Below are positions 1 to 5,386 of a DNA stretch of 5,386 nt, in pieces; the first letter of the stretch is position 1; each line of letters starts with the position of its first letter. The position numbers and the translations under genes were made by a program. Source of the stretch: Deltaproteobacteria bacterium (lineage in GTDB: Bacteria; Desulfobacterota; JAENJC01); the NCBI GenBank assembly GCA_016208525.1, contig JACQYJ010000010.1, positions 1-5,386 of the forward strand. Reading direction: 5' to 3'. The notes beneath the pieces were generated by a model, which made no database searches, was not told the origin of the DNA, and saw nothing but the letters and a program-made list of their open reading frames with translations.

Positions 1-1
1 C

Positions 2-1225
2 AGATACCCTGTGAAACTCGCAGGGGAGGAGATAGGATGGGTAACGGGAAACGGGAATGGTTCTTCAGTGGCCGCTCTCCTCACTCTTCTGGCAGGGAGA
101 GAGCTTACGGAGAAATCTCTTGCCAATGAAACCCTTGAGAACTACAAGGAAATAAACCTCTTATATAATGTCTCCGAAAAGCTGGTCGGATGTCTTGATT
201 CTAAAGAGGTTACAAAATTGATTATAGATGAAGCGCTTGGGATTATAAAGGGAAGCTGCGCATCGGCATTGTTGCTGGACGAAAAGACAGGGAGACTTGA
301 AACAGTTTATGCAACCGGCAAGACCCGTACGATGAGCGCCGACGTAAAGGCGATGAAACCGGGTGAGGGGATCGCAGGGAATATCTTCCTTACAGGACAG
401 GGGGAGATAATCAATGATGTGATGTCCGACCCGAGGTTCGTTAAGCGCGCAAATGATATATCCTCTCTTATTTGTGCGCCGCTTAAGACTAAGGATAAGG
501 TTATAGGCGTCATCTGCATATCCAGTATAGAACCTGCCACTTATTCCGCACATGACCTCAAGCTCTTATCTGCTCTGGCGCTGCATGGGGCCATTGCCAT
601 AGAAAACGCAAGGCTGTATGAGGAGTTGAGGGAGACCTTCCTGGCTACCGTGCAAACTCTGGCAGAAGCAGTGGAAAAGAGAGACCCTTACACCGCTGGA
701 CATACTATTAGAGTCATGACCTATAGTCTTGTCGTTGGAGAGGCCTTGAAGTTATCAAAAAAAGAGATGAGAGATCTCGAACTTTCAGCGATATTACATG
801 ATATCGGGAAGATAGGTATTCGTGATATCGTGCTGTTTAAAGAGGGGAAACTCACAGAGGAAGAATATGCAATAATGACGACGCATTCTGAGCTTGGGGC
901 AGAGATAATCAGTCATATAAAGCAGTTGAAGGATATGATTCCGGGTGTGAGGGGACACCATGAAAAGTACAACGGCTCAGGGTATCCGGATGGGTTGCAT
1001 GGTGAGGATATTCCGTTAATAGCGAGGATCATCGCCGTTTCTGACGCATTTGACGCAATGACGTCCGACAGGCCATACAGGAAGGGGATGAACGTAAAGA
1101 CCGCATTTGAGGAATTAAAAAAGTGCGCAGGTGTACAGTTTGATAAGGATGTTGTCAATGCCTTTATGAAGGTATATGAATCCCCAACTTATTCTGCGCT
1201 GTTTAATAAACATGTGGAGGCTTAG
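2..1225 (+). CDS. GAF - HD-GYP protein, predicted cyclic-di-GMP phosphodiesterase (5' partial)
   Basis: Predicted cytoplasmic enzyme that hydrolyses cyclic di-GMP, probably controlled by a ligand or signal bound by its GAF domain. Residues are numbered from the GTG at 11. Residues 1-60 are a helical linker (LENYKEINLLYNVSEKL); about 64-203 form a GAF domain; about 207-395 form an HD-GYP domain. Visible metal-site and signature residues are H231, the HD pair H263-D264 followed by K267, H292, the H316-H317-E318 motif leading to G324-Y325-P326, and D345. All expected HD-GYP ligands therefore seem present, so it is probably active. No membrane segment is seen. The frame stays open to the window edge (codons AGA TAC CCT before the GTG). 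The first residues look like the tail of a larger N-terminal sensory domain, so the GTG is probably internal and the gene starts upstream. The stop directly abuts the response-regulator ATG, indicating an operon. The family call is firm; the bound signal is unknown. Confidence 0.9.
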   Translation, partial: RYPVKLAGEEIGWVTGNGNGSSVAALLTLLAGRELTEKSLANETLENYKEINLLYNVSEKLVGCLDSKEVTKLIIDEALGIIKGSCASALLLDEKTGRLETVYATGKTRTMSADVKAMKPGEGIAGNIFLTGQGEIINDVMSDPRFVKRANDISSLICAPLKTKDKVIGVICISSIEPATYSAHDLKLLSALALHGAIAIENARLYEELRETFLATVQTLAEAVEKRDPYTAGHTIRVMTYSLVVGEALKLSKKEMRDLELSAILHDIGKIGIRDIVLFKEGKLTEEEYAIMTTHSELGAEIISHIKQLKDMIPGVRGHHEKYNGSGYPDGLHGEDIPLIARIIAVSDAFDAMTSDRPYRKGMNVKTAFEELKKCAGVQFDKDVVNAFMKVYESPTYSALFNKHVEA

Positions 1226-1609
1226 ATGTCAAATAAGATACTGATAGTGGATGATGAACCTCATATTCGGCTCTTGCTCGAGCAGACCTTCGAGGAGTTT
1301 GCCGATAACGGAGTGGAGATACTCACTTCGGGAAATGGAGAGGAAGCCCTGGAGATCATCAAGACAGAGAGACCTGCCATAATCTACCTTGACGCTACGA
1401 TGCCTGGTATGAATGGTTACGATGTCTGTAATATAGTAAAGAATGATCTGAAGTTAGAGAACGTTTATATCGTTATGCTTACAGCAAGGGGCCAGGAGCT
1501 TGACAAACAAAGAAGTGTGATGGCCGGCGCCGATTTGTATATGACGAAACCGTTTAATCCAGACGCCATCATACAAAAGACCTCAGAGGTTCTGGGAATC
1601 AGGTTATGA
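1226..1609 (+). CDS. Single-domain response regulator (CheY-like receiver)
   Basis: A 127-residue stand-alone receiver domain, expected to be phosphorylated by a histidine kinase not seen in this window and to act by binding a partner protein. The acidic pocket is D9-D10, the phosphoacceptor is D56 (in YLDATMPGMNG), the switch Thr is T86 and the conserved Lys is K108 in the KPF motif. All canonical residues are present, so it should be phosphorylatable. There is no output domain, and the length is typical of a lone receiver. The ATG follows the upstream TAG with no gap, and GTGGAGG at 1214-1220 (inside the upstream gene) gives a good Shine-Dalgarno 5 nt before the start, so the two genes are almost certainly cotranscribed and translationally coupled. 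A role alongside the HD-GYP protein in c-di-GMP control is inference from position. The gene ends 11 bp before a long repeat; no clear terminator is seen between them. Confidence 0.93.
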   Translation: MSNKILIVDDEPHIRLLLEQTFEEFADNGVEILTSGNGEEALEIIKTERPAIIYLDATMPGMNGYDVCNIVKNDLKLENVYIVMLTARGQELDKQRSVMAGADLYMTKPFNPDAIIQKTSEVLGIRL

Positions 1610-1778
1610 AAACAGATAGAACCTAAAAACTGCAAACCACAGAGACCACAGAGATAAATTTTGAGTATAAGAACCTTTTAAAACCCTTTACTTCTCTGTG
1701 TTCTCATGCTTTAGATTTAAAAATTACCGGGCTTTTAAAAGTCACCTTTTGAGTGCACAGAGAAAAGATTTAGATCAA

Positions 1779-1956
1779 GAGCCTCTTGCAAAAGTCTAAG
1801 AAACGCAGTTTTGTCATTTCGACCAGCGGGAGTTAACTTCAGCCGGGGATTTTTTTATCCCGTAGAAACAGGCCTTTAGGCCTGTTAACATGGCTGAAGC
1901 CTTGTTTCTACAACTTCGTTCGGAATGACACAAAAGGGGACTTTTGCAAGAGGCTC
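1779..1956. mobile_element. MITE-like element with 18-bp perfect terminal inverted repeats
   Basis: The ends GAGCCTCTTGCAAAAGTC (1779-1796) and its exact reverse complement (1939-1956) bracket a 178-bp segment without coding capacity. Inside are nested, imperfectly paired arms: TTTTGTCATTTCGA near 1808 against TCGTTCGGAATGACA near 1916-1930; CTTCAGCC at 1837-1844 against GGCTGAAG at 1892-1899; and TAGAAACA near 1863 against TGTTTCTA near 1904. At the centre is a perfect hairpin, AACAGGCCT/AGGCCTGTT, at 1867-1886. The element can thus fold along nearly its whole length. It is absent from the equivalent place in the right arm of the flanking repeat, and a third copy of the terminal sequence occurs at 5345-5362. 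No clear target-site duplication is visible. A non-autonomous transposable element is the best reading; an extragenic palindromic repeat is the alternative. Confidence 0.7.
1867..1886. repeat. Perfect 9-bp hairpin at the centre of the MITE-like element
   Basis: AACAGGCCT, a TT turn, then AGGCCTGTT: a perfect palindrome that would form the tip of the folded element. There is no T-run after it, so it is not a good intrinsic terminator, although it lies between convergent genes and could still impede transcription. Confidence 0.7.
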
Positions 1957-1976
1957 AGAAGGTTTTTCTTTTGGTA

Positions 1977-2156
1977 TTAAAGGGTTTCCTCCGTGTGCTC
2001 TGTGGTTCGATTGCAGGATTTAGATTCCAGGTATCTGAGAAACTGTCCCCATCCGGCATCGGACATGGATTTGGCAAGAATGTTGTTACCTTTTGTCCAC
2101 GCAAAATAATCAGTCAACCCCCTCGCCCAAATGCGCGCCAGCTTTTCACCCTGTTC
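1977..2156 (-). pseudogene. Decayed fragment of a TnpB (IS200/IS605 OrfB)-like gene
   Basis: Reading the minus strand from 2156 down to a TAA at 1977-1979 gives a peptide containing NNILAKSMSDAGWGQFLRYL followed by ESKS. The pattern LAKS-S-DAGW--F---LE-K is typical of the segment of TnpB/OrfB transposon proteins (the RNA-guided nuclease family of IS200/IS605 and IS607 elements) that lies after the first catalytic-region block. Only this short piece survives. Upstream the frame is closed by a TAG at 2205-2207. It has no start codon of its own except an internal Met, and the downstream residues are encoded by the flanking repeat (positions below about 2023). It overlaps the last codon of the ATPase in another frame. 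The family call rests on a short motif recalled by eye; the zinc-finger and catalytic residues are not present. Confidence 0.5.
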
Positions 2157-3468
2157 ATTCCATCCTGCATCCTCGCAGAATCCACAGCCAGGCCGGGACG
2201 ATGTCTATTGTCCCCGCTTCCGTTTCCAGGCGCTCTTCTTCGGTGAGGGCAACCACCGTGGCATGTTTTGCGCGACATTCTTTCATTGCCTCAAAAAGCG
2301 CCCGTAATTCACGCTGCCTTGTCGCCGGATTTGTCATTTCAGCCGACACCTGTATCAGAGATTTCCTCCCTGAATGGTCGGTTACGAGGAAGTCAATTTC
2401 ATACCCGCCGGAAGTCTTGTAATATTCAATCGTCTGGTTTCGCCTGCGCAATTCCAGAAAAACGAGATTTTCAAGCAGATGTCCAAAGTCTCGGTGGACA
2501 TTCCGTGAGCATGCCTGCACAAGGCCAGTATCTATGGCATATATCTTCCTTGGGTTAACCATGCGGGCGCGTTCTGAACGAGTATGCAGCGATACCTGAA
2601 AAAAGAGATAGGCATCCGAGAGATGGTCGAGATATTCGTGCAGGTTGTTCTTGCCGCAAGGAATGCCTTTAGATTGGAGGTCATTGTAGAATTTATTTAC
2701 GCTGAAAGGCGCAGCGGGGGCATTCAGGAGATGCCGTACCATATAGCGCACCGGGGTTGTGTTGGATATCTTGTGGCGCTCAACAAGGTCGCGCAGGATG
2801 ACCACATCCAGGTAGTCCTGTAGCACGCGGACCCTGTGTTCCAGTGCAATATCCTGGACTTCGGGAAATCCCCCCTCCAGGAGATAGGCATACAATCTGT
2901 TTTCCAGGAGCGCCCGTTTTTTTGCGCCGGGTCGCAACCCGCCATCCGGCTTAATCCCTGCATGTTCAAGCGACTCCATAAAGCTGAAAGGGAATATCTC
3001 GGTGGAAATGGAACGCCCCCTCAGGCTCGTTGCTATCTCACGGCTCAGCAGTTTGGCCGAAGAGCCGGTAATGCAGATGTGGAGATTCTCGGTATCCAGC
3101 AACCTTCGGGTAAACTGTTCCCAACCTTCAATATTCTGGATTTCGTCAAAGAAGAAAATGCACTGTCCATCTCTAAGGTGAGGATAACGACGGTAATAGG
3201 TGTCGGGTATCCTGTGCAGGTCGGCCGCTGTCATTGGAAGCAGCCGTTCATCTTCGAAGTTCAGGTAGAGAATCGATTCCTTGGAAACGCCTTTAGCCAG
3301 AAGGTCAGCGATGACCTGATATATAAAGCAGGTCTTCCCAGTCCTCCGCATCCCGATGACCGTATCGATCTTCCCTGGCAGCCAGGGCAATACAGCGCCG
3401 CGGCGGGTCCCACCCGGAATCTCTCGTTCATGAAAGTCGGCGATAAGTTGCTCCAGCAATGTTTCCAT
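2155..3468 (-). CDS. AAA_14 / DUF4143-type ATPase
   Basis: A 437-residue P-loop ATPase of the AAA_14 plus DUF4143 architecture; the biochemical role of the family is not established. The Walker A loop is G39-MRRTGK-T46. The Walker B strand is IFFFDE, with D108 and E109. A sensor-1-like ITGSSAKL lies at 133-140, followed by the family-typical SLRGR at 148-152. The C-terminal DUF4143 region runs from about 210 to 410 and includes a winged-helix-like stretch (about 240-290). It ends in a degenerate nuclease-like core: E333, EID at 357-359, and IQV at 372-374, where active PD-(D/E)XK enzymes carry ExK, so cleavage activity is doubtful. The length is normal and the gene appears intact. The N-terminus METLLEQLIADFHEREIP fits the family, supporting this ATG, although no strong Shine-Dalgarno is seen. 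The gene is monocistronic and lies between inverted repeat arms. Its last codons overlap a transposon-gene remnant. Lateral acquisition is inferred. Confidence 0.93.
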   Translation of the reverse strand: METLLEQLIADFHEREIPGGTRRGAVLPWLPGKIDTVIGMRRTGKTCFIYQVIADLLAKGVSKESILYLNFEDERLLPMTAADLHRIPDTYYRRYPHLRDGQCIFFFDEIQNIEGWEQFTRRLLDTENLHICITGSSAKLLSREIATSLRGRSISTEIFPFSFMESLEHAGIKPDGGLRPGAKKRALLENRLYAYLLEGGFPEVQDIALEHRVRVLQDYLDVVILRDLVERHKISNTTPVRYMVRHLLNAPAAPFSVNKFYNDLQSKGIPCGKNNLHEYLDHLSDAYLFFQVSLHTRSERARMVNPRKIYAIDTGLVQACSRNVHRDFGHLLENLVFLELRRRNQTIEYYKTSGGYEIDFLVTDHSGRKSLIQVSAEMTNPATRQRELRALFEAMKECRAKHATVVALTEEERLETEAGTIDIVPAWLWILRGCRME

Positions 3469-3598
3469 ATAAATAATTTATCTCTTTTTCAGAGACAGAT
3501 CAAGCAGAAATTGTCTTCATGTTAGATCAAACTGTTCAGCTTGCGAGGAAAACTACAATCATCCATCAATCTCGGGACAGCCCTAATAAGCTGTTACC

Positions 3599-3817
3599 TA
3601 AATCCTGCAATCGAACCGCAGAGCAACGGAGGAAACCCTTTAATGCCACTGGCAAACCCTTGTTTTAAATCTTTTCTCTGTGCACTCAAAAGGTGACTTT
3701 TAAAAGCCCAATAATTTTTAAATCTAAAGCATGAGAACACAGAGAAGAAAAGGGTTTTAAAAGGTTTTTATACTCGAAATTTATCTCTGTGGCCTCTGTG
3801 GTTTGCAGTTTTTAGGT
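3599..3817 (-). repeat. Right arm of long inverted repeat (uninterrupted copy)
   Basis: This is the uninterrupted version of the repeat seen at 1621-2022, in opposite orientation. 3666-3817 pairs with 1621-1772 and 3599-3644 with 1976-2022. The roughly 21 bases between (3645-3665) stand where the left arm has the MITE-like insertion and a few divergent flanking bases. The gap between the genes (3469-3811) holds this arm plus the ATPase leader (3469-3598), in which nothing else convincing is seen. At its outer end the arm runs into the 3' end of the neighbouring ATPase gene: its ACCTAA supplies that gene's last sense codon and stop. The outer end shares ATAATACCTAAAAAC with the third copy near 5290, five bases more than it shares with the left arm. 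Confidence 0.9.
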
Positions 3818-5248
3818 ATTATTTAACAGCCCCCTCAGATCAAAATACAATATCCCTTCTCTCTCAAGGACATTCCTCTGCGCCTCCGATGTCTCATACA
3901 TGGAGAACAGGGCAAAGTATTCCTTCCGCTTCCCTATCCTCCATTTCACGTATTCCGCCTTCTCCTTGAGCCTCTGCGCCTCGGCCTTTGTGAACCTGCC
4001 CCCCTTGAGTTTGCACTCTCCGAAGAGGACCTTTCCTTCATCGTCATTAATGGCGACTATATCTATCTCCACATCCCCCTTCTTTGACCAGAAGCCGCCT
4101 ATCCTGTTGAACCTGAAGGGAAGTCTGTCTTCCATATTCCTTTTTAAAAGCAGGACCCTTATCAGATATTCAAACGATCCACCCATAAAGGTTGGCAGGT
4201 CGTTAACTATCTTTGCGGTCAACCCTTTCTCATCCCCTATCTCGATAAGGCTCTGGTTCTTGAATATATATCTAAACCAGAAACGTAACGCAGGATCTTT
4301 TATATAATATCTCCCCGTCTTTGACTCATGCCTGAGTTCATTAACAGGCGTCCTTCTCTCAAGTACCTGGTAATATGATGTGAGCTCATCAAGGTATTTG
4401 CTTATGCTGTTAATGTTTATCCCTGCGCCGTCGGCAATGCGTCCCATCTGCGTCTCTCCACCCGCTATCACCTGAAGTATTGAAAAGTAGAGGTGGTAGT
4501 TCTTTCCGAACTCTTCTATCAGGAGTTCCTTCCCCTCGTTCTGCAGCGGGGCGTCCGTCTCGCAATACAGTTTCCTGATTATCTCTGTGTGCGGCTTGCC
4601 GAAAAGCCCATATCTGTCGGATAGGAAGTAGTATTTCGGGATTCCGCCGAACAGGGTGAAGTAAAAGGGAAGCTGGGCCGCAGCGTCAATATGGTGGTCG
4701 GTAATTATCTCCGTAAGGGCATCGGGGTCAAGGGGCTCTATGAAGAGCCTTGCCGTGGCCCTCCCGAAAAGGGGTTCCTTTTCTCCCTCGAATATCTTCT
4801 TCATGAGTGTAAATACGGAGCCTATGAATATAAAGGCCCCTTTTATCTTGTCCTTCTCCTTGTCCCAGTGCTTCTGTATGATAGAAAAAACTGAGGGGTC
4901 AACGAACTCAAAGTTCTGGAACTCGTCAAAGACGATGATCAGGCTATGCTCCTTCATGTAGCTGAATAGAAAGGCAAAGAAGTCCTCAAAGCTCCTGAAC
5001 GAAACTGTCTTTATAAGCGGTATTCTCTCGGAAAGGAGGTCTCTGAACTCCTCAAGGAGGATGTGCTGCTTTTTCTTTGAGACAAAGAGATAGAGAAGGT
5101 TCCCCTGGTCTTGCGAAAACCGCCTTATAAGCTCGGTCTTCCCAACCCTTCTTCTGCCGGCAATCACAACCATGTGGGATTTCTTCAAAGAAAGGGATGC
5201 GATCTCGGAGAGTTTTGAAAGTTCTTTTTCCCTGTTATAGAATTTCAT
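3812..5248 (-). CDS. ATPase_2 / DUF234-type ATPase with PD-(D/E)XK-like C-terminus
   Basis: A 478-residue ATPase of the family first described as archaeal-type ATPases; its cellular function is not established. The N-terminal P-loop domain (about 1-230) has Walker A G31-RRRVGK-T38 and Walker B LIIVFDEF with D108-E109. A winged-helix segment follows at about 255-300 (GRIADGAGININSISKYLDEL), then the DUF234 region with a nuclease-like core: E360, EID at 394-396, and E411-C-K413 followed by a conserved KGG. Unlike the neighbouring DUF4143 protein, the E-x-K motif is intact, so DNA cleavage is conceivable. Length and both ends look normal. I start at the ATG at 5248 because MKFYNREKEL is the family-typical beginning; a TTG two codons upstream (5254) is possible. 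No good Shine-Dalgarno precedes either. The TAA stop lies inside a repeat arm. The gene is on the same strand as the other ATPase but 343 bp upstream of it and separated by a repeat, so an operon is unlikely. Confidence 0.93.
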   Translation of the reverse strand: MKFYNREKELSKLSEIASLSLKKSHMVVIAGRRRVGKTELIRRFSQDQGNLLYLFVSKKKQHILLEEFRDLLSERIPLIKTVSFRSFEDFFAFLFSYMKEHSLIIVFDEFQNFEFVDPSVFSIIQKHWDKEKDKIKGAFIFIGSVFTLMKKIFEGEKEPLFGRATARLFIEPLDPDALTEIITDHHIDAAAQLPFYFTLFGGIPKYYFLSDRYGLFGKPHTEIIRKLYCETDAPLQNEGKELLIEEFGKNYHLYFSILQVIAGGETQMGRIADGAGININSISKYLDELTSYYQVLERRTPVNELRHESKTGRYYIKDPALRFWFRYIFKNQSLIEIGDEKGLTAKIVNDLPTFMGGSFEYLIRVLLLKRNMEDRLPFRFNRIGGFWSKKGDVEIDIVAINDDEGKVLFGECKLKGGRFTKAEAQRLKEKAEYVKWRIGKRKEYFALFSMYETSEAQRNVLEREGILYFDLRGLLNNT

Positions 5249-5258
5249 GGTCAAACCA

Positions 5259-5280
5259 TATCATACTTTTTTGTATGATA
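5259..5280. promoter_or_regulatory. Palindrome in the DUF234 ATPase leader, possible operator
   Basis: TATCATAC (5259-5266), six T, then GTATGATA (5273-5280) form a perfect 8-bp dyad that begins 10 bp upstream of the ATPase ATG. A weaker outer pair, ACCAT at 5255-5259 and ATGGT at 5285-5289, extends the symmetry. Its place over the likely promoter and start region fits a repressor-binding site or a leader hairpin that hides the start; autoregulation by the ATPase's winged-helix domain is speculation. The dyad itself is certain; its function is not. Confidence 0.4.
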
Positions 5281-5289
5281 CAAGATGGT

Positions 5290-5344
5290 ATAATACCTAA
5301 AAACCGCAAACCACAGAGACCACAGAGAAAAGATTTAAAAGAAG
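5290..5344 (+). repeat. Third, internally deleted copy of the long repeat
   Basis: It starts with ATAATACCTAAAAAC as in the right arm and carries the tandem CCACAGAGA pair at 5311-5328. It then jumps directly to AAAGATTTAAAA, which in the left arm lies about 109 bp further on. The junction falls exactly at CACAGAGA, present twice in the full-length repeat (1647-1654 and 1756-1763), so the copy looks like the product of a deletion between short direct repeats. It is oriented opposite to the right arm, so these two copies bracket the DUF234 ATPase. Confidence 0.8.
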
Positions 5345-5386
5345 GAGGCTCTTGCAAAAGTCCTTAACCACAGGGACACCGAGAAA
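5345..5386 (+). repeat. MITE terminal sequence and start of another CCACAG-type repeat (cut by window end)
   Basis: 5345-5362 matches the 18-bp end of the MITE-like element (1779-1796) at 17 of 18 positions, the fourth base being G instead of C. It follows the third repeat copy at nearly the same internal place as in the left arm. The matching opposite end is not seen before the window stops. Instead TTAACCACAGGGACACC and a few more bases begin at 5364, resembling the CCACAGAG-type repeats. This may be a solo or truncated element end. Confidence 0.6.

Larger units (their letters stand above)
1621..2022 (+). repeat. Left arm of long inverted repeat (interrupted by nested element)
   Basis: 1621-1772 matches the reverse complement of 3666-3817 without gaps, with about 6 mismatches in 152 positions by eye. 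The match resumes at 1976-2022 against 3599-3644, with one 1-base indel and one substitution. Between the two blocks this arm carries the 178-bp element at 1779-1956 that the other arm lacks. The arm opens with ACCTAAAAAC and contains two perfect tandem copies of the 9-mer CCACAGAGA at 1637-1654, with related CACAGAG strings further in, plus CTTTTAAAAG palindromes. No reading frame in 1621-1772 looks coding. CCACAGAG-rich intergenic repeats are known from many bacterial genomes, but their function is not established. Confidence 0.9.

Noticed and set aside
1637..1654. Tandem CCACAGAGA pair as a CRISPR-like or microsatellite array
   Set aside because: Only two units, no spacers and no cas genes; it is part of the larger interspersed repeat.
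1846..1886. Intrinsic terminator for the convergent genes (GGGAT-T6-ATCCC and the GGCCT hairpin)
   Set aside because: Neither stem is followed by a T-run on a suitable strand, and both are part of the MITE-like fold.
3475..3503. Possible minus-strand promoter for the DUF4143 ATPase: TTGATC, 17 bp, TAAATT
   Set aside because: Only 4 of 6 matches in each hexamer in an AT-rich leader, and it would put the transcript start almost on the ATG; too weak to annotate.
2836..3525. Long plus-strand open frame of 229 codons opposite the DUF4143 ATPase
   Set aside because: It lies antisense to a gene with clear Walker motifs, and its translation shows no recognisable domain; a shadow frame.
3519..3668. 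49-codon plus-strand open frame starting ATG, running from the ATPase leader into the right repeat arm
   Set aside because: No ribosome-binding site, no recognisable motif, and its second half is the repeat itself; chance openness is likely.
3900..4307. Plus-strand open frame opposite the DUF234 ATPase
   Set aside because: Low-complexity Ser/Pro/Leu translation antisense to a well-supported gene.

Overview
The window reads as bacterial chromosome with mobile-element debris between genes, probably from an environmental, uncultivated-type lineage. The style of the signalling genes and the dense intergenic repeats suggest something like Nitrospirota or a former deltaproteobacterial group, but that is a weak guess from general appearance. 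No rRNA, tRNA or other phylogenetic marker is present.

Layout. (1) Positions 2-1609, plus strand: a two-gene signalling unit. The 5'-truncated first gene has a GAF sensor domain joined to an HD-GYP domain, a predicted cyclic-di-GMP phosphodiesterase. Its stop codon directly abuts the ATG of a single-domain CheY-like response regulator. (2) Positions 1610-2154: no intact gene. The stretch holds the left arm of a long inverted repeat, a 178-bp MITE-like element nested inside that arm, and a decayed minus-strand fragment resembling TnpB of IS200/IS605-type elements. (3) Positions 2155-3468, minus strand: an AAA_14/DUF4143-type ATPase. (4) Positions 3469-3811: the ATPase leader and the right arm of the inverted repeat. 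(5) Positions 3812-5248, minus strand: a second, different ATPase of the ATPase_2/DUF234 type with a C-terminal PD-(D/E)XK-like nuclease fold. (6) Positions 5249-5386: a short palindrome in that gene's leader, a third, internally deleted copy of the long repeat, a third copy of the MITE terminal sequence, and the start of another repeat of the same CCACAGAG style.

How it fits together. The signalling pair is an ordinary c-di-GMP output unit. The two ATPases belong to separate families that are widespread, patchily distributed and of poorly known function. Each lies between oppositely oriented copies of one intergenic repeat family. In the second ATPase the repeat even supplies the final Thr codon and the stop. 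The most interesting part of the window is this layered repeat architecture: a 219-bp repeat in three states (plain, interrupted by a nested element, and internally deleted across an 8-bp direct repeat) bracketing the two ATPase genes. It is consistent with repeat-mediated gain of ATPase genes, but a previously undescribed system is not demonstrated by this sequence alone.
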